Positions 18,782 through 27,605 of a DNA stretch of 64,000 nt are shown one piece after another. Under the pieces are notes generated by a model. That model saw only the letters and a program-made list of their open reading frames with translations, had not been told where the DNA came from and ran no database searches. The DNA is from Tunturiibacter gelidiferens. Its GTDB lineage: Bacteria > Acidobacteriota > Terriglobia > Terriglobales > Acidobacteriaceae. The stretch spans positions 186,001-250,000 of the forward strand of contig NZ_JACHEB010000011.1 of assembly GCF_014201335.1 (NCBI RefSeq), in the 5' to 3' direction. Numbering within the stretch: the first letter of the stretch is position 1; every line of letters begins with the position of its first letter. The translations under genes and the position numbers were made by a program.

Positions 18782-18810
18782 GCTGTCGACCGACACAATC
18801 GGTCGACAGC
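18782..18810 (+). terminator. Strong 12-bp perfect hairpin after the beta-helix lipoprotein gene
   Basis: GCTGTCGACCGA (18782-18793) and TCGGTCGACAGC (18799-18810) are exact reverse complements around the loop CACAA, 18 bases after the stop. No T tract follows, so it could be a terminator, an RNA-stability hairpin, or a protein-binding site in the leader of the next gene. Confidence 0.55.
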
Positions 18811-18958
18811 CGCATACTGCTTTCGTATACTCGACTCAACGGACACCAACGCAGTCAGGCTCAGGGAGCCAGGCAAGCGCTCGATCCCATCGAGTGGAAC
18901 TCCCTATCGACCTATACGAAAACTTACGTAGCATTATTTCGCAATTGGGGGGCAGATC

Positions 18959-19732
18959 ATGATCTCGGGCGATCCGCCAAGAATCAACATCATTGGTGTC
19001 GGCATCAGTGCACTCTCCATGGAGAGCGCGCTCGAGCAGAGCGAGGCGCTCTTGAACCGCGACGGCACCGGATATATCTGCGTTACTGGTGTCCACGGCA
19101 TCATCGAAGCCCAATCGGACGAGTCCTTCCGAACCATCCTCAACAGATCCTTCCTATCAACCCCCGACGGCATGCCCACCGTATGGCTCGGCCACCTGCA
19201 CGGCTTCAGGCACATGACCCGCGTCTATGGCCCCGACTACATGCTGAAGATGTGTGAGCTCTCCGTGCAGCGCGGCTACCGCCACTTCCTCTACGGCGGC
19301 AGGCCCGGCGTCGCCGAGGAGTTACGAAGAGAATTGATCCGCCGATATCCGGGCCTGCAAATCGTAGGCACCTACACTCCTCCCTTCCGACCGCTGAACG
19401 CAGAGGAGGAGCAGGATCTGCGAACACAGCTTGAAACATCTCGGGCCGACATACTCTGGTGCGGCCTCAGCACGCCCAAGCAGGAGCGTTTCATGTCCGC
19501 CTATAGCGGCCGCCTGCCTGTAAAGCTCATGGTCGGCGTCGGCGCAGCGTTCGACCTCCTCAGCGGCAATCTGGCGGAAGCCCCCGACTGGATGAAACGT
19601 TCCGGTCTCCAGTGGCTCTACCGCCTCATCAAAGAACCGAAACGTCTCTGGCGCCGTTACCTCCTGAACAATCCAAGATTTATCTGGCTCAGCTTTTTAC
19701 AGCTATCCCGTCTCCGCCGCTTCTCTATGTGA
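18959..19732 (+). CDS. WecG/TagA/CpsF family glycosyltransferase (GT26)
   Basis: A 257-residue protein covering the whole WecG/TagA family length. Family motifs run in order: TGVHGIIEAQSDESF, LSTPDGMPTVWLG, RVYGPDYML, HFLYGGRPGVAEEL, ILWCGLSTPKQERFM and LMVGVGAAFDLLSG. The C-terminus is basic and hydrophobic (LYRLIKEPKRLWRRYLL), which fits peripheral binding to the inner membrane. These enzymes move sugars such as ManNAc or ManNAcA from UDP donors onto polyprenyl-linked acceptors. A GGGGGG run lies 6-7 bases before the ATG. It closes the polysaccharide cluster and probably adds an early sugar of the repeat unit. Confidence 0.9.
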   Translation: MISGDPPRINIIGVGISALSMESALEQSEALLNRDGTGYICVTGVHGIIEAQSDESFRTILNRSFLSTPDGMPTVWLGHLHGFRHMTRVYGPDYMLKMCELSVQRGYRHFLYGGRPGVAEELRRELIRRYPGLQIVGTYTPPFRPLNAEEEQDLRTQLETSRADILWCGLSTPKQERFMSAYSGRLPVKLMVGVGAAFDLLSGNLAEAPDWMKRSGLQWLYRLIKEPKRLWRRYLLNNPRFIWLSFLQLSRLRRFSM

Positions 19733-19758
19733 GAAGCGAAGCATCTGGGCAACATCGT

Positions 19759-22296
19759 CTATTCGGTCCGCAATGCCGTCATCGGTTCGATATTCGCGGC
19801 ACGGCGAGCAGGAATAAACCCAGCAATCGTTGCCGATCCCAGCAGCACTGCCACCGCAATCAACAGACTCACCGGATCGTACGAGCGCACACCATACAGT
19901 TGATCAGCCATCACCCTCGCTCCGAAGATCGCAATCGGTACTCCAATCACGAGCCCCAGTCCTGCCTGAACGAACGCGCTTCGCATCACCATCCGCACCA
20001 CCTTCCCACGGTCTGCTCCCAGCGCCATCCGTAGTCCGATCTCGCTCGTTCTTCGCGCCACCTGATACGACGTGATTCCATACAGACCCACGGAAGCAAG
20101 CACCAGCGCAAGCCCTCCAAACAACATCGTCAACCGGGCAATCAACCGCTCCTGCGTGAAGTTGTCGGCAACCTGGTAGTCCAGCGAGTGCAGATCAAGC
20201 ACTGTCAGGTCTGGATTTATATTCGTCAGTGTGCGCCGCACTGTCGCATCGAGATTCTGCGGCACACTCTTGAAATTCAGCGTTACCGAGTTGATGAAAA
20301 GTCCGCGTCCTTCAGCCATCGCTTCATTTGGATCCGTCAGTCCCGTCAGCGTCTGTGTCAACGGACGAAAGTACATCGTCCTTACCTCATCGCGCGGCCT
20401 CGTATATTTGGCATCTGCCACAACGCCAACAATCTCGAATGCAGACGAGAACTTCTGCTCGAAAATTCCGAAATGCTTCCCTATGGGATCCTCCTTCGGA
20501 AAGAACTTCTTCACGAACGCCTGGTTCACCACTGCCACAGGCTGCGAAGTCGCCGTATCGCTCTCCGTAAATCCTCGCCCGCGCACAATCGGCTGTCCCA
20601 CGGTCTCGAAGAATCGCGTACTCACTCTGTCCCACGAAGATCCGTTGTGGTCGTTTGGTCCCGGCGCCGGTCGTCCGCTAACGAACACACCCTCGCCCCA
20701 GTTGTTTCCCTCAAGCGTGCTGTAAAGCGCCAGCCCAACGCTCTGCACTCCCGGCAACGCCCCAAATTGATCTTCCAGTGCTCTGTAAAACGCTGGAAGC
20801 GTCTCTGGCTTATAACCTGCCCCAGCCGGATCAAGATGCAGCACGTACCGGTTCGACGTCTGAATTCCGAAGTTCTGGTGCTCCATATTCCGCAGGCTCT
20901 TCGTCAACAATCCCGCGCCAACTAACAGCACCAGGGACAGCGCTGCCTGAAACACAATCAATGATCTCTGCGGCAGGGACGCCCGATCTCGCGTCGAGCG
21001 GTTCGCGCCGCGCAATGCCTCCGCCGGATCTGCACGCGATGTAATCCAGGCTGGTACAACTCCAAAGATCACTCCCGTTAGCAGCGACAATAAAAACGCA
21101 AACCCCAGGACCGCCAGAGAAGGGCTCGCTGCAATTGGAAGATTCGGCGAATCCGGGAATGCGAGCGACAAAATCACACGCGTCCCCGCATAAGCCACGG
21201 CCAATCCGGCCAAACCACCCACACACCCCAGCAGCAAGCTCTCCGTCAACATCTGCCGAATCAACCTGCTCCTCGCCGCGCCCAGTGCCATCCGCACCGA
21301 AGTATCAGCCCTCCGCGTCGTTCCTCGCGCCAGCAACAGGTTCGCCACATTCGCGCACGCCACCAGCAGCACCAGCCCCGAGATCGTCATCAGCAGATAA
21401 AGTCCCTTACCCGTCTCCTTCTGCAGATTCTGTATCCCAGCGCCACCCGGCACGATCACCACATGCTGCTTTGGAATATTCGCTGACCCGCCATTTCGAG
21501 AGTAGCTAGGCAGCGTCGCAAGAAACTGCCTCAAGCTACCCGACATCTTGTCCTGCAGTGCGGTCACGCTAACCCCCGGCTTCAACCTCCCCACGGCATA
21601 GAGCCAATTGCTATCCGGCACATGCAGAATCGAATTTTTCCCTTCGATCGCGGGCTCCATCGCCAACGGAATCCACAACCCCGGCGGATTACTCCTGATC
21701 CGGTCGCCAAAAAATCCGGGCGGAGCAATCCCCACCACCGTCGCGGGTTGCCCCTGCAGATAAAAAGTCGACCCCACCACCTTTGGGTCGCCACCATAGT
21801 CCGACTGCCACGCTTGATAGCTCATAACCACCGCCGGAGCCGCACCCGGCATATCATCCGCATCCGTCAACACTCGCCCAGCAAACGGGCCGATCCCAAA
21901 CGTCGTAAAAAAATTCCCTGAAACATACTGCGCTCGTTCAGACTTCGCCGGCTCAGAGCCTCGTCGCGTAGTCTTTTGTTCGCCCCCCGCCTGCATCGCC
22001 GCCAGCCGTTCGAACTCCGGCGTAGTCTCCTGCAGATGCTTGTACAACTCGTAAGAGTAGAGATCGAAATCACCGTTGTCATTGATGAAGCCGCCATTGA
22101 CGCAGCAGTCATTCAAATCGCCCACACGAAACAGCGTCTTAGGATCCGCCACCGGCAGCGACTTCATCAGCACCGCGTGCACCAGCGTAAAGATGGCCGT
22201 ATTTGCCCCGATCCCCAACGCAATCGTCAGCACAACCGTAATTGCAAAGCCCGGTGACTTGTAGAACTGACGCAAAGCAACCCACAGATCCTGCAT
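19759..22296 (-). CDS. ADOP-type MacB-like orphan ABC permease
   Basis: An 845-residue membrane protein with a duplicated permease layout: two MacB_PCD periplasmic domains and two FtsX-type transmembrane blocks. The N-terminus LRQFYKSPGFAITVVLTIAL and the block GANTAIFTLVHAVLMKSLPV are typical of the acidobacterial duplicated orphan permease family (TIGR03434-like). Three spans follow near residues 290-400 and a final FtsX block (GITSYQVARRTSEIGLRMAL) at the C-terminus. No ATPase gene stands next to it, as expected for this family. GGAGGG lies 5 bases before the ATG. Its substrate is unknown; MacB relatives export peptides, antibiotics or lipoproteins. Confidence 0.88.
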   Translation of the reverse strand: MQDLWVALRQFYKSPGFAITVVLTIALGIGANTAIFTLVHAVLMKSLPVADPKTLFRVGDLNDCCVNGGFINDNGDFDLYSYELYKHLQETTPEFERLAAMQAGGEQKTTRRGSEPAKSERAQYVSGNFFTTFGIGPFAGRVLTDADDMPGAAPAVVMSYQAWQSDYGGDPKVVGSTFYLQGQPATVVGIAPPGFFGDRIRSNPPGLWIPLAMEPAIEGKNSILHVPDSNWLYAVGRLKPGVSVTALQDKMSGSLRQFLATLPSYSRNGGSANIPKQHVVIVPGGAGIQNLQKETGKGLYLLMTISGLVLLVACANVANLLLARGTTRRADTSVRMALGAARSRLIRQMLTESLLLGCVGGLAGLAVAYAGTRVILSLAFPDSPNLPIAASPSLAVLGFAFLLSLLTGVIFGVVPAWITSRADPAEALRGANRSTRDRASLPQRSLIVFQAALSLVLLVGAGLLTKSLRNMEHQNFGIQTSNRYVLHLDPAGAGYKPETLPAFYRALEDQFGALPGVQSVGLALYSTLEGNNWGEGVFVSGRPAPGPNDHNGSSWDRVSTRFFETVGQPIVRGRGFTESDTATSQPVAVVNQAFVKKFFPKEDPIGKHFGIFEQKFSSAFEIVGVVADAKYTRPRDEVRTMYFRPLTQTLTGLTDPNEAMAEGRGLFINSVTLNFKSVPQNLDATVRRTLTNINPDLTVLDLHSLDYQVADNFTQERLIARLTMLFGGLALVLASVGLYGITSYQVARRTSEIGLRMALGADRGKVVRMVMRSAFVQAGLGLVIGVPIAIFGARVMADQLYGVRSYDPVSLLIAVAVLLGSATIAGFIPARRAANIEPMTALRTE

Positions 22297-22541
22297 GAAG
22301 TCCCTCCAACGCTCGCGTGTCTCTCAGGCTCTTACGCTCCCTTCGCCCGGTTAGTTCCAGACAATTTCACCTCGTTCGACCAAGGCCACTCTTTCGATAC
22401 CAGCCATAACCACTCAGAACGCCACTCCACCGTCCGAGTCATATCATTCCGTCCAAAGTGGAAAAACCTGCTCCATTCCAGCCATATTGATGACAAGTAT
22501 CTGAACCATCGCACTTCGCATCCCGTATCCTAGTTAGGAAT

Positions 22542-23516
22542 ATGAGTTCCGAACACAATAACCCTCGCAATCCCATCCGCATCGGCAGCCGAGGCTCTCA
22601 ACTAGCCCTCTGGCAGGCCAACCATATCCTCTACGCCCTTCGCGACGCCGGCTATCACGTCGAACTCGAGATCATCCGCACCACGGGCGACCGCATGCAG
22701 CAGCCCGGCTTCGTCCCTCCACCCAACCTCGACGGCAAAGGCATCTTCATCAAAGAAATCGAAGAAGCCCTTGAAGAAGGCCGCATCGACCTCGCCGTCC
22801 ACAGCCTGAAGGATCTCCCCACCAAACTCGCCCCTCAGTTCACCCTCGCAGCAATCCCCAAACGCGCTGACGCCCGCGACGTCTGGGTCTGCGAACCTTA
22901 CTGGGCGCTCCATACCCTCCCCACCGGAGGCCGCATCGGCACCACCAGTCCTCGTCGTCGCGCTCAAATCCTCGCGCTCCGACCCGACGTCACCTTCGTC
23001 GAAGTCCGCGGGAACATCGACACCCGCCTCCGCAAACTCGAACAGGGCCAATGCGACGCCCTCGTCCTCGCCGCCGCCGGCCTCGATCGGCTCAAGCGCA
23101 CCGAATCCGTCCACCAGCGCTTCTCCCCCTGCGAACTCTGCCCCGCTCCTGGTCAGGGAGCACTAGCCCTCGAAACTCGCAGCGAATCACATGTCATCGA
23201 CGAGGCCCGCGACGCCTACATCCGCAGCGCCATCGCCTTCCTCGAGCATCCCTACACCCGCTTCGCCATCGACGCCGAACGCACCACCCTCGACGCACTC
23301 GGCGGTGGCTGCTCCCTCCCCATCGGCGCTCATTGCTTCCACGAAGAAGGGAAGTGGAAGATGGCCGCTCAGGTCGTCTCACCCGACGGCGAATCCATGG
23401 TTCAGGTCGAAACCGAAGCCGCCAACGACGCCGATCCCACCGCCCTTGGCCTCCGTGTCGCCGACGACCTCAAATCCAGGGGAGCACTCGATCTCCTCGC
23501 TGTCGCAACCGTCTGA
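22542..23516 (+). CDS. hemC: Hydroxymethylbilane synthase (porphobilinogen deaminase)
   Basis: A 324-residue protein beginning IRIGSRGSQLALWQANHI, the classic HemC N-terminus. Further family motifs are IRTTGDRM, FIKEIEEAL, LAVHSLKDLPT and RGNIDTRLRKL. The dipyrromethane-cofactor Cys is C257 in GGGCSLPIGAH. The enzyme joins four porphobilinogens into hydroxymethylbilane in the cytoplasm, the step before HemD. hemD lies 1.5 kb downstream on the same strand but a minus-strand transporter gene separates them, so they are not one simple operon. Confidence 0.96.
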   Translation: MSSEHNNPRNPIRIGSRGSQLALWQANHILYALRDAGYHVELEIIRTTGDRMQQPGFVPPPNLDGKGIFIKEIEEALEEGRIDLAVHSLKDLPTKLAPQFTLAAIPKRADARDVWVCEPYWALHTLPTGGRIGTTSPRRRAQILALRPDVTFVEVRGNIDTRLRKLEQGQCDALVLAAAGLDRLKRTESVHQRFSPCELCPAPGQGALALETRSESHVIDEARDAYIRSAIAFLEHPYTRFAIDAERTTLDALGGGCSLPIGAHCFHEEGKWKMAAQVVSPDGESMVQVETEAANDADPTALGLRVADDLKSRGALDLLAVATV

Positions 23517-23580
23517 AGGCCGTGCACGAAGTCCCGATAGAGTCGGTCCCAGCGGACGTAGTTGAATCGATCCCTTGGCC

Positions 23581-24903
23581 TCACAAATCTTGAACGCTCA
23601 ACGTTCGCGGATCTGTCACGCGCTGCATCAGGCCAGCGGCGACCAGCATACAAACGCCCCCGGCAATAATTGCGTATATCCGATTGTTGTGAAGAAAGTG
23701 CGTCATAATCCATCCGAAGAACAGCGATGCCAGGATCTCTGGCGTCACCACAAAAAAATTGAAGATCCCCATGTAGACTCCGGTTCTCTCCGGTGGCAGT
23801 GACGCCGCCAGCATTGCATACGGCATGGAAAGCGTGCTCGCCCACGCTATGCCCACACCCACCATCGTAAACAGCAGCATGTATTTGTTGTGCATCAAGA
23901 CCACGGACATCAGCCCGACTGCGCCGCATAGCAAACACGCAGTATGAGTCTTCTTGCGACCAATCGCCTTGGCAAGTCCCGGCAGCACAAATGAGAATGC
24001 AAAGCACACGGCCGAGTAGGCTGCGAAGCAGACTCCTCCCCACTCGATCCCCGCTTTATAGTTCGGTGAACCAGGATCATTTGCACCAAAAACGTTGTGT
24101 GCCACCGCTACCGGGAAATAAAGCCACATGCAGAAAAGGCCAAGCCAGGTAAACAATTGCACCGGCCCCAGCCTCCGCATTGTCTCCGGCGTATCCTTAA
24201 CCGCCGCCAGGATCTCCTTCGCACTGGCCATGAGTCCGGCTTTGCGGCTCTTGGCTCTGCGAAAAGCCTCCATGTCTTCTGGTGGATATTCTGGAGTGGT
24301 CACAATAGTCCACACTACGGCGCTCATATACGCAGCCGCCCCAATGTAAAAAGAGATCCGCACCGTGGTCGGTACAGCCCTCATGTCCCCAACGACTTGA
24401 TTCATGTGAAATACGTTGGTCAGTAACCAGGGAAGTGCCGATGCAATCACCGCGCCCAGGCCGATAAACAGACTCTGCATCGCAAAGCCCCGGGTCCTCT
24501 GACCCTCCGGCAGAATGTCCGCGACAAACGCGCGAAACGGCTCCATGCTCACGTTGATCGACGCATCCAGAATCCACAGCATCCCCGCCGCCATCCACAA
24601 GCTCGCACAGTTCGGCATCAAAAGCAGCATCAGCGAGCTGAGTATCGCTCCCGCAAGAAAGTATGGACGCCGTCGTCCAAGCGGTCCCCACGTGTTATCG
24701 CTGGCGTGCCCGATGATCGGTTGAATCAGCAATCCTGTCAGCGGAGCAGCCAGCCACAGAATCGGAATCTGATCCGCCCTCGCTCCCAGGTACTCGTAGA
24801 TGGCGCTCATATTGGCCATCTGCAGACCCCAGCCAAACTGAATCCCCAGAAAGCCAAAGCTCATGTTCCATATCTGCCAGAAGCTCCGGTTTGGCTTTCT
24901 CAT
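23581..24903 (-). CDS. MFS sugar-type transporter (GPH/SLC45-like)
   Basis: A 440-residue membrane protein with about twelve spans. The opening FWQIWNMSFGFLGIQFGWGL and the loop QPIIGHASDNTWGPLGRRRP match the glycoside-pentoside-hexuronide / SLC45-like branch of the major facilitator superfamily, which moves sugars with protons. The start at 24903 is chosen because AGAGGAAG lies about 8 bases upstream; a longer frame to 24978 has no good site. It lies on the minus strand between hemC and hemD, with no sugar-metabolism gene beside it. The substrate, perhaps a di- or oligosaccharide, is inferred only from the family. Confidence 0.82.
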   Translation of the reverse strand: MRKPNRSFWQIWNMSFGFLGIQFGWGLQMANMSAIYEYLGARADQIPILWLAAPLTGLLIQPIIGHASDNTWGPLGRRRPYFLAGAILSSLMLLLMPNCASLWMAAGMLWILDASINVSMEPFRAFVADILPEGQRTRGFAMQSLFIGLGAVIASALPWLLTNVFHMNQVVGDMRAVPTTVRISFYIGAAAYMSAVVWTIVTTPEYPPEDMEAFRRAKSRKAGLMASAKEILAAVKDTPETMRRLGPVQLFTWLGLFCMWLYFPVAVAHNVFGANDPGSPNYKAGIEWGGVCFAAYSAVCFAFSFVLPGLAKAIGRKKTHTACLLCGAVGLMSVVLMHNKYMLLFTMVGVGIAWASTLSMPYAMLAASLPPERTGVYMGIFNFFVVTPEILASLFFGWIMTHFLHNNRIYAIIAGGVCMLVAAGLMQRVTDPRTLSVQDL

Positions 24904-25023
24904 CGATGGTCTTCCTCTGGCCTCAACCTCAAGCAGCGATGCAGGGTCAAATTCATAGCGGGCAAGGATAGCAGTCATTAGCTGCCGAGGGACAGGAGAA
25001 AGACAACATACAATATCCCAAGG

Positions 25024-25797
25024 ATGCCAACCCTAACCAACAAACGCATCCTCATCACGCGAACCCGCCACCAGGCCTCCGACCTCGCCGCTCAACTCGA
25101 AGCCCTCGGCGCGACCCCAATCCTTATCCCCACCATCGAGATCGCCCCTCCCGAAACCTACGCCCCACTCGACGCCGCACTAACCTGTCTCCGCACCTAC
25201 GACTGGCTCGTCTTCACCAGCGCCAACGCCGTTGAAGCCTTCCACCACCGTGCCCAGTTCCAGCGCCTCACCCAACTCCCCAAACATATCGCCGTCATCG
25301 GCCCCGCAACCCTGCGCGCCGCCAACAATATCGGCCTCACAGTCGATCTAGTCCCGCCGAAGTACATCGCCGAATCTCTCGCCCAAGCGCTCCTCCCCGA
25401 AGCCCCTGGCAAATCCTTCCTTCTAATCCGCGCCGCCGAAGCCCGCGACACAATCCCCGAAGCCCTCACCGCCGCCGGAGCCATCGTCACCATCGCCGAA
25501 GCCTACCGAAACCAAATCCCCCCCGACTCCATCTCCGCACTTCAAGCCCTCTTCAGCACCCCGGCAAACTATCCCGACGCCATCACCTTCACCAGCGCCT
25601 CGACAGCCCGCAACCTCATCACACTCCTTGAGACCGCCAACCAGACGCTCCCACCGAACATCGCTCTCGCGTCCATAGGCCCCATTACCAGCCAAGCCCT
25701 CCGCGAATTCGGCTACGAGCCGACCCTCGAAGCCGCCGAAGCCACCATCCCCTCGCTGGTGCAATCACTCCTCGACCATCTTCGCCCATCCGATTAG
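25024..25797 (+). CDS. hemD: Uroporphyrinogen-III synthase
   Basis: A 257-residue protein with the HemD fold: KRILITRTRHQASDLAAQLE at the N-terminus, LPTIEI-like (LIPTIEIAPPE), then DWLVFTSANAVEAF and, in the second domain, ITFTSASTARNLI and ASIGPITSQALREFGYEP. It cyclises hydroxymethylbilane with inversion of ring D to uroporphyrinogen III. HemD sequences diverge widely, but the paired TSANAV/TSAST motifs and the nearby hemC make the call firm. The AAGG directly before the ATG is very close, so the true start may differ slightly. Confidence 0.92.
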   Translation: MPTLTNKRILITRTRHQASDLAAQLEALGATPILIPTIEIAPPETYAPLDAALTCLRTYDWLVFTSANAVEAFHHRAQFQRLTQLPKHIAVIGPATLRAANNIGLTVDLVPPKYIAESLAQALLPEAPGKSFLLIRAAEARDTIPEALTAAGAIVTIAEAYRNQIPPDSISALQALFSTPANYPDAITFTSASTARNLITLLETANQTLPPNIALASIGPITSQALREFGYEPTLEAAEATIPSLVQSLLDHLRPSD

Positions 25798-25846
25798 CAT
25801 CATCGCTGCTCCTGTTTCAGACTTCGCAAGCGGCCCCTACACTCCG

Positions 25847-26833
25847 ATGGCGCAGAAAGCAGGCTGTATGCGTAATCCATCTCGCTCACCGCGCCTCAGC
25901 TCTCTTCTCGTAGTCGCAATGTTGGCGATGATCGTTCTGCCCGCGGCCCTCACTCTCCACACGGTACATCTCTCCGCGCTGAAGCCCGCAACGGCGACGA
26001 ATCCGTACTCCTCCCCCTACGGTTACACCGTAAGCACGCTACTCTTCGTAGTCCCCATCCTCGTGATCGCCCTCTGGTTTGTCCCATCAGAAGGAGTCAG
26101 AATCGAAAAGAAAAGTTTCTGGTGCACCATCGCTCTCCTCTTTCCCATCGGCGCAGCCCTCGACTTCTTCTTCGCCAGGTACTTCTTCGTCTTCCCCAAC
26201 GCAGGCGCCACCCTAGGAGTCAAAGCCCCAGCTCTAGGCGATCCGGTCCCGATCGAAGAGTACGCCTTCTACCTAACCGGATTTCTATGCATTCTCCTCA
26301 TCTACATCTGGTTCGATCAGTACTGGCTCGCCGCCTACAACATTCACGGCGAGGCTGTTGAGCGACGACAGTTCCAACGGCTTCTCAAACTCCATCCCGA
26401 ATCAATCCTCTTGGCCGTGATCCTCATCGCAGGAGCAATCCTCTACAAGCGCCATCTCTCAAACGAGCCCGTCGGCTTTCCCGGCTACTTCATCTTTCTC
26501 TCCCTCACTGCGCTCGTCCCATCGTCCGCGTTACTTCCATCGGCCCGTCCCGTCATCAACTGGCGCGCCTTCAGCTTCGCAGCGTTCTTCATTCTGTTGA
26601 TAAGCCTTCTATGGGAAGTAACCCTCGCGATCCCGTACGGCTGGTGGAACTTTCGCAGCGAGCAAATGTTAGGAATTCGCATCACCGCATGGGGAGCGCT
26701 TCCGATTGAAGAAGTCTGTCTCTGGATCGCAGTGACCTACGCGACAGTCCTCGTCTACGAGACCATCAAATGCTGGCAGTCCTCAGGCAAGCCGCTACGC
26801 CACGCACTCTTTGGCGAACCAAGCAGCACCTAG
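25847..26833 (+). CDS. Fused CrtYc-CrtYd type lycopene cyclase domain protein
   Basis: A 328-residue integral membrane protein with about seven to eight spans and two similar halves. Each half carries the PIEE motif of heterodimeric (CrtYc/CrtYd, CarR-like) lycopene beta-cyclases: GDPVPIEEYAFYLTGFL in the first and WGALPIEEVCLWIAVTYA in the second. These Glu residues are thought to be catalytic in ring closure of lycopene to carotene. In actinobacteria the two halves are separate genes; here they are one chain. No phytoene synthase or desaturase gene lies in the window. The start may be ATG 25847 or 25868; neither has a strong ribosome site. Confidence 0.82.
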   Translation: MAQKAGCMRNPSRSPRLSSLLVVAMLAMIVLPAALTLHTVHLSALKPATATNPYSSPYGYTVSTLLFVVPILVIALWFVPSEGVRIEKKSFWCTIALLFPIGAALDFFFARYFFVFPNAGATLGVKAPALGDPVPIEEYAFYLTGFLCILLIYIWFDQYWLAAYNIHGEAVERRQFQRLLKLHPESILLAVILIAGAILYKRHLSNEPVGFPGYFIFLSLTALVPSSALLPSARPVINWRAFSFAAFFILLISLLWEVTLAIPYGWWNFRSEQMLGIRITAWGALPIEEVCLWIAVTYATVLVYETIKCWQSSGKPLRHALFGEPSST

Positions 26834-27600
26834 TGAGAACTCCACGTCTTATCCCCAGAGTTACAAAGCCTCTCCAGCGTGCAATCCACGCACCGAGGCT
26901 TTCGCGCCACGCAGATCTGCCGCCCATGATGAATCAGCTCATGCGAAAACGCGATCCACCGATCCTGCGGAATGATCTTCATCAAGTCCCGCTCCACCTT
27001 CTCCGGCGCACTCTCTTTGGTCAACTCCAGCCGTTTCGACAGCCGCATCACATGCGTATCGACCACCACTCCCACAGCAATCCCGTACCACGACCCCAGC
27101 ACCACATTCCCCGTCTTCCGAGCCACCCCCGGAAGCGTCAAAATCTCTTCCATCGTCTGAGGCACCTTCCCCCCAAACTCCTCGGTCACCACCCGCGCCG
27201 CACCTTGAATCGACTTCGCCTTATTCCGAAAAAATCCTGTAGTCCGAATCAACTCCTCAAGCTCGGGCAGGGAAGCCGCAGCCATCGCCTTCGGTGTAGG
27301 AAACGCCTTGAACAGCGCAGGCGTCACCAGATTCACTCGCACATCCGTACACTGCGCCGACAGAATCGTAGCCACCGTCAGCTCCCACGCGTTCTTATGG
27401 GTCAGCGCACAAACTACTCCCGGATAAGTCTTCCGCAGAGCATCCAGAATCGCCGCAACCCGCTCCGGCGCCAGCGGGTTCGCCGTTTTCCCAGCCTTCT
27501 TCTTAGCCGCCACCGGCTCGGACTTCGCAATCGCCCGCGCCTTCGCCCCAACCACAGCCTTAGCCTTCGCAGCAGTTCGAACAACGGTAGTCTTCGCCAT
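26830..27600 (-). CDS. nth: Endonuclease III
   Basis: A 256-residue DNA glycosylase/AP lyase. After a Lys/Ala-rich N-terminal tail of about 45 residues comes the Nth fold: ATILSAQCTDVRVN, the HhH motif LPGVARKTGNVVL with the catalytic Lys, and VVVDTHVMRLSKRL with the catalytic Asp. The C-terminus has the 4Fe-4S loop C-x6-C-x2-C-x5-C in CVARKPRCVDCTLERLC. It removes oxidised pyrimidines. The start at 27600 is 5 bases after the hemQ stop, so the two genes are probably co-transcribed; the longer frame would overlap hemQ. The 3' end overlaps the convergent lycopene cyclase gene by 4 bases. Confidence 0.95.
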   Translation of the reverse strand: MAKTTVVRTAAKAKAVVGAKARAIAKSEPVAAKKKAGKTANPLAPERVAAILDALRKTYPGVVCALTHKNAWELTVATILSAQCTDVRVNLVTPALFKAFPTPKAMAAASLPELEELIRTTGFFRNKAKSIQGAARVVTEEFGGKVPQTMEEILTLPGVARKTGNVVLGSWYGIAVGVVVDTHVMRLSKRLELTKESAPEKVERDLMKIIPQDRWIAFSHELIHHGRQICVARKPRCVDCTLERLCNSGDKTWSSH

Positions 27601-27605
27601 GCGTT

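Noticed and set aside
19759..22296. Possible complete MacAB-type efflux system
   Set aside because: No ATPase or membrane-fusion gene is adjacent; the duplicated permease plan fits the orphan ADOP family instead.
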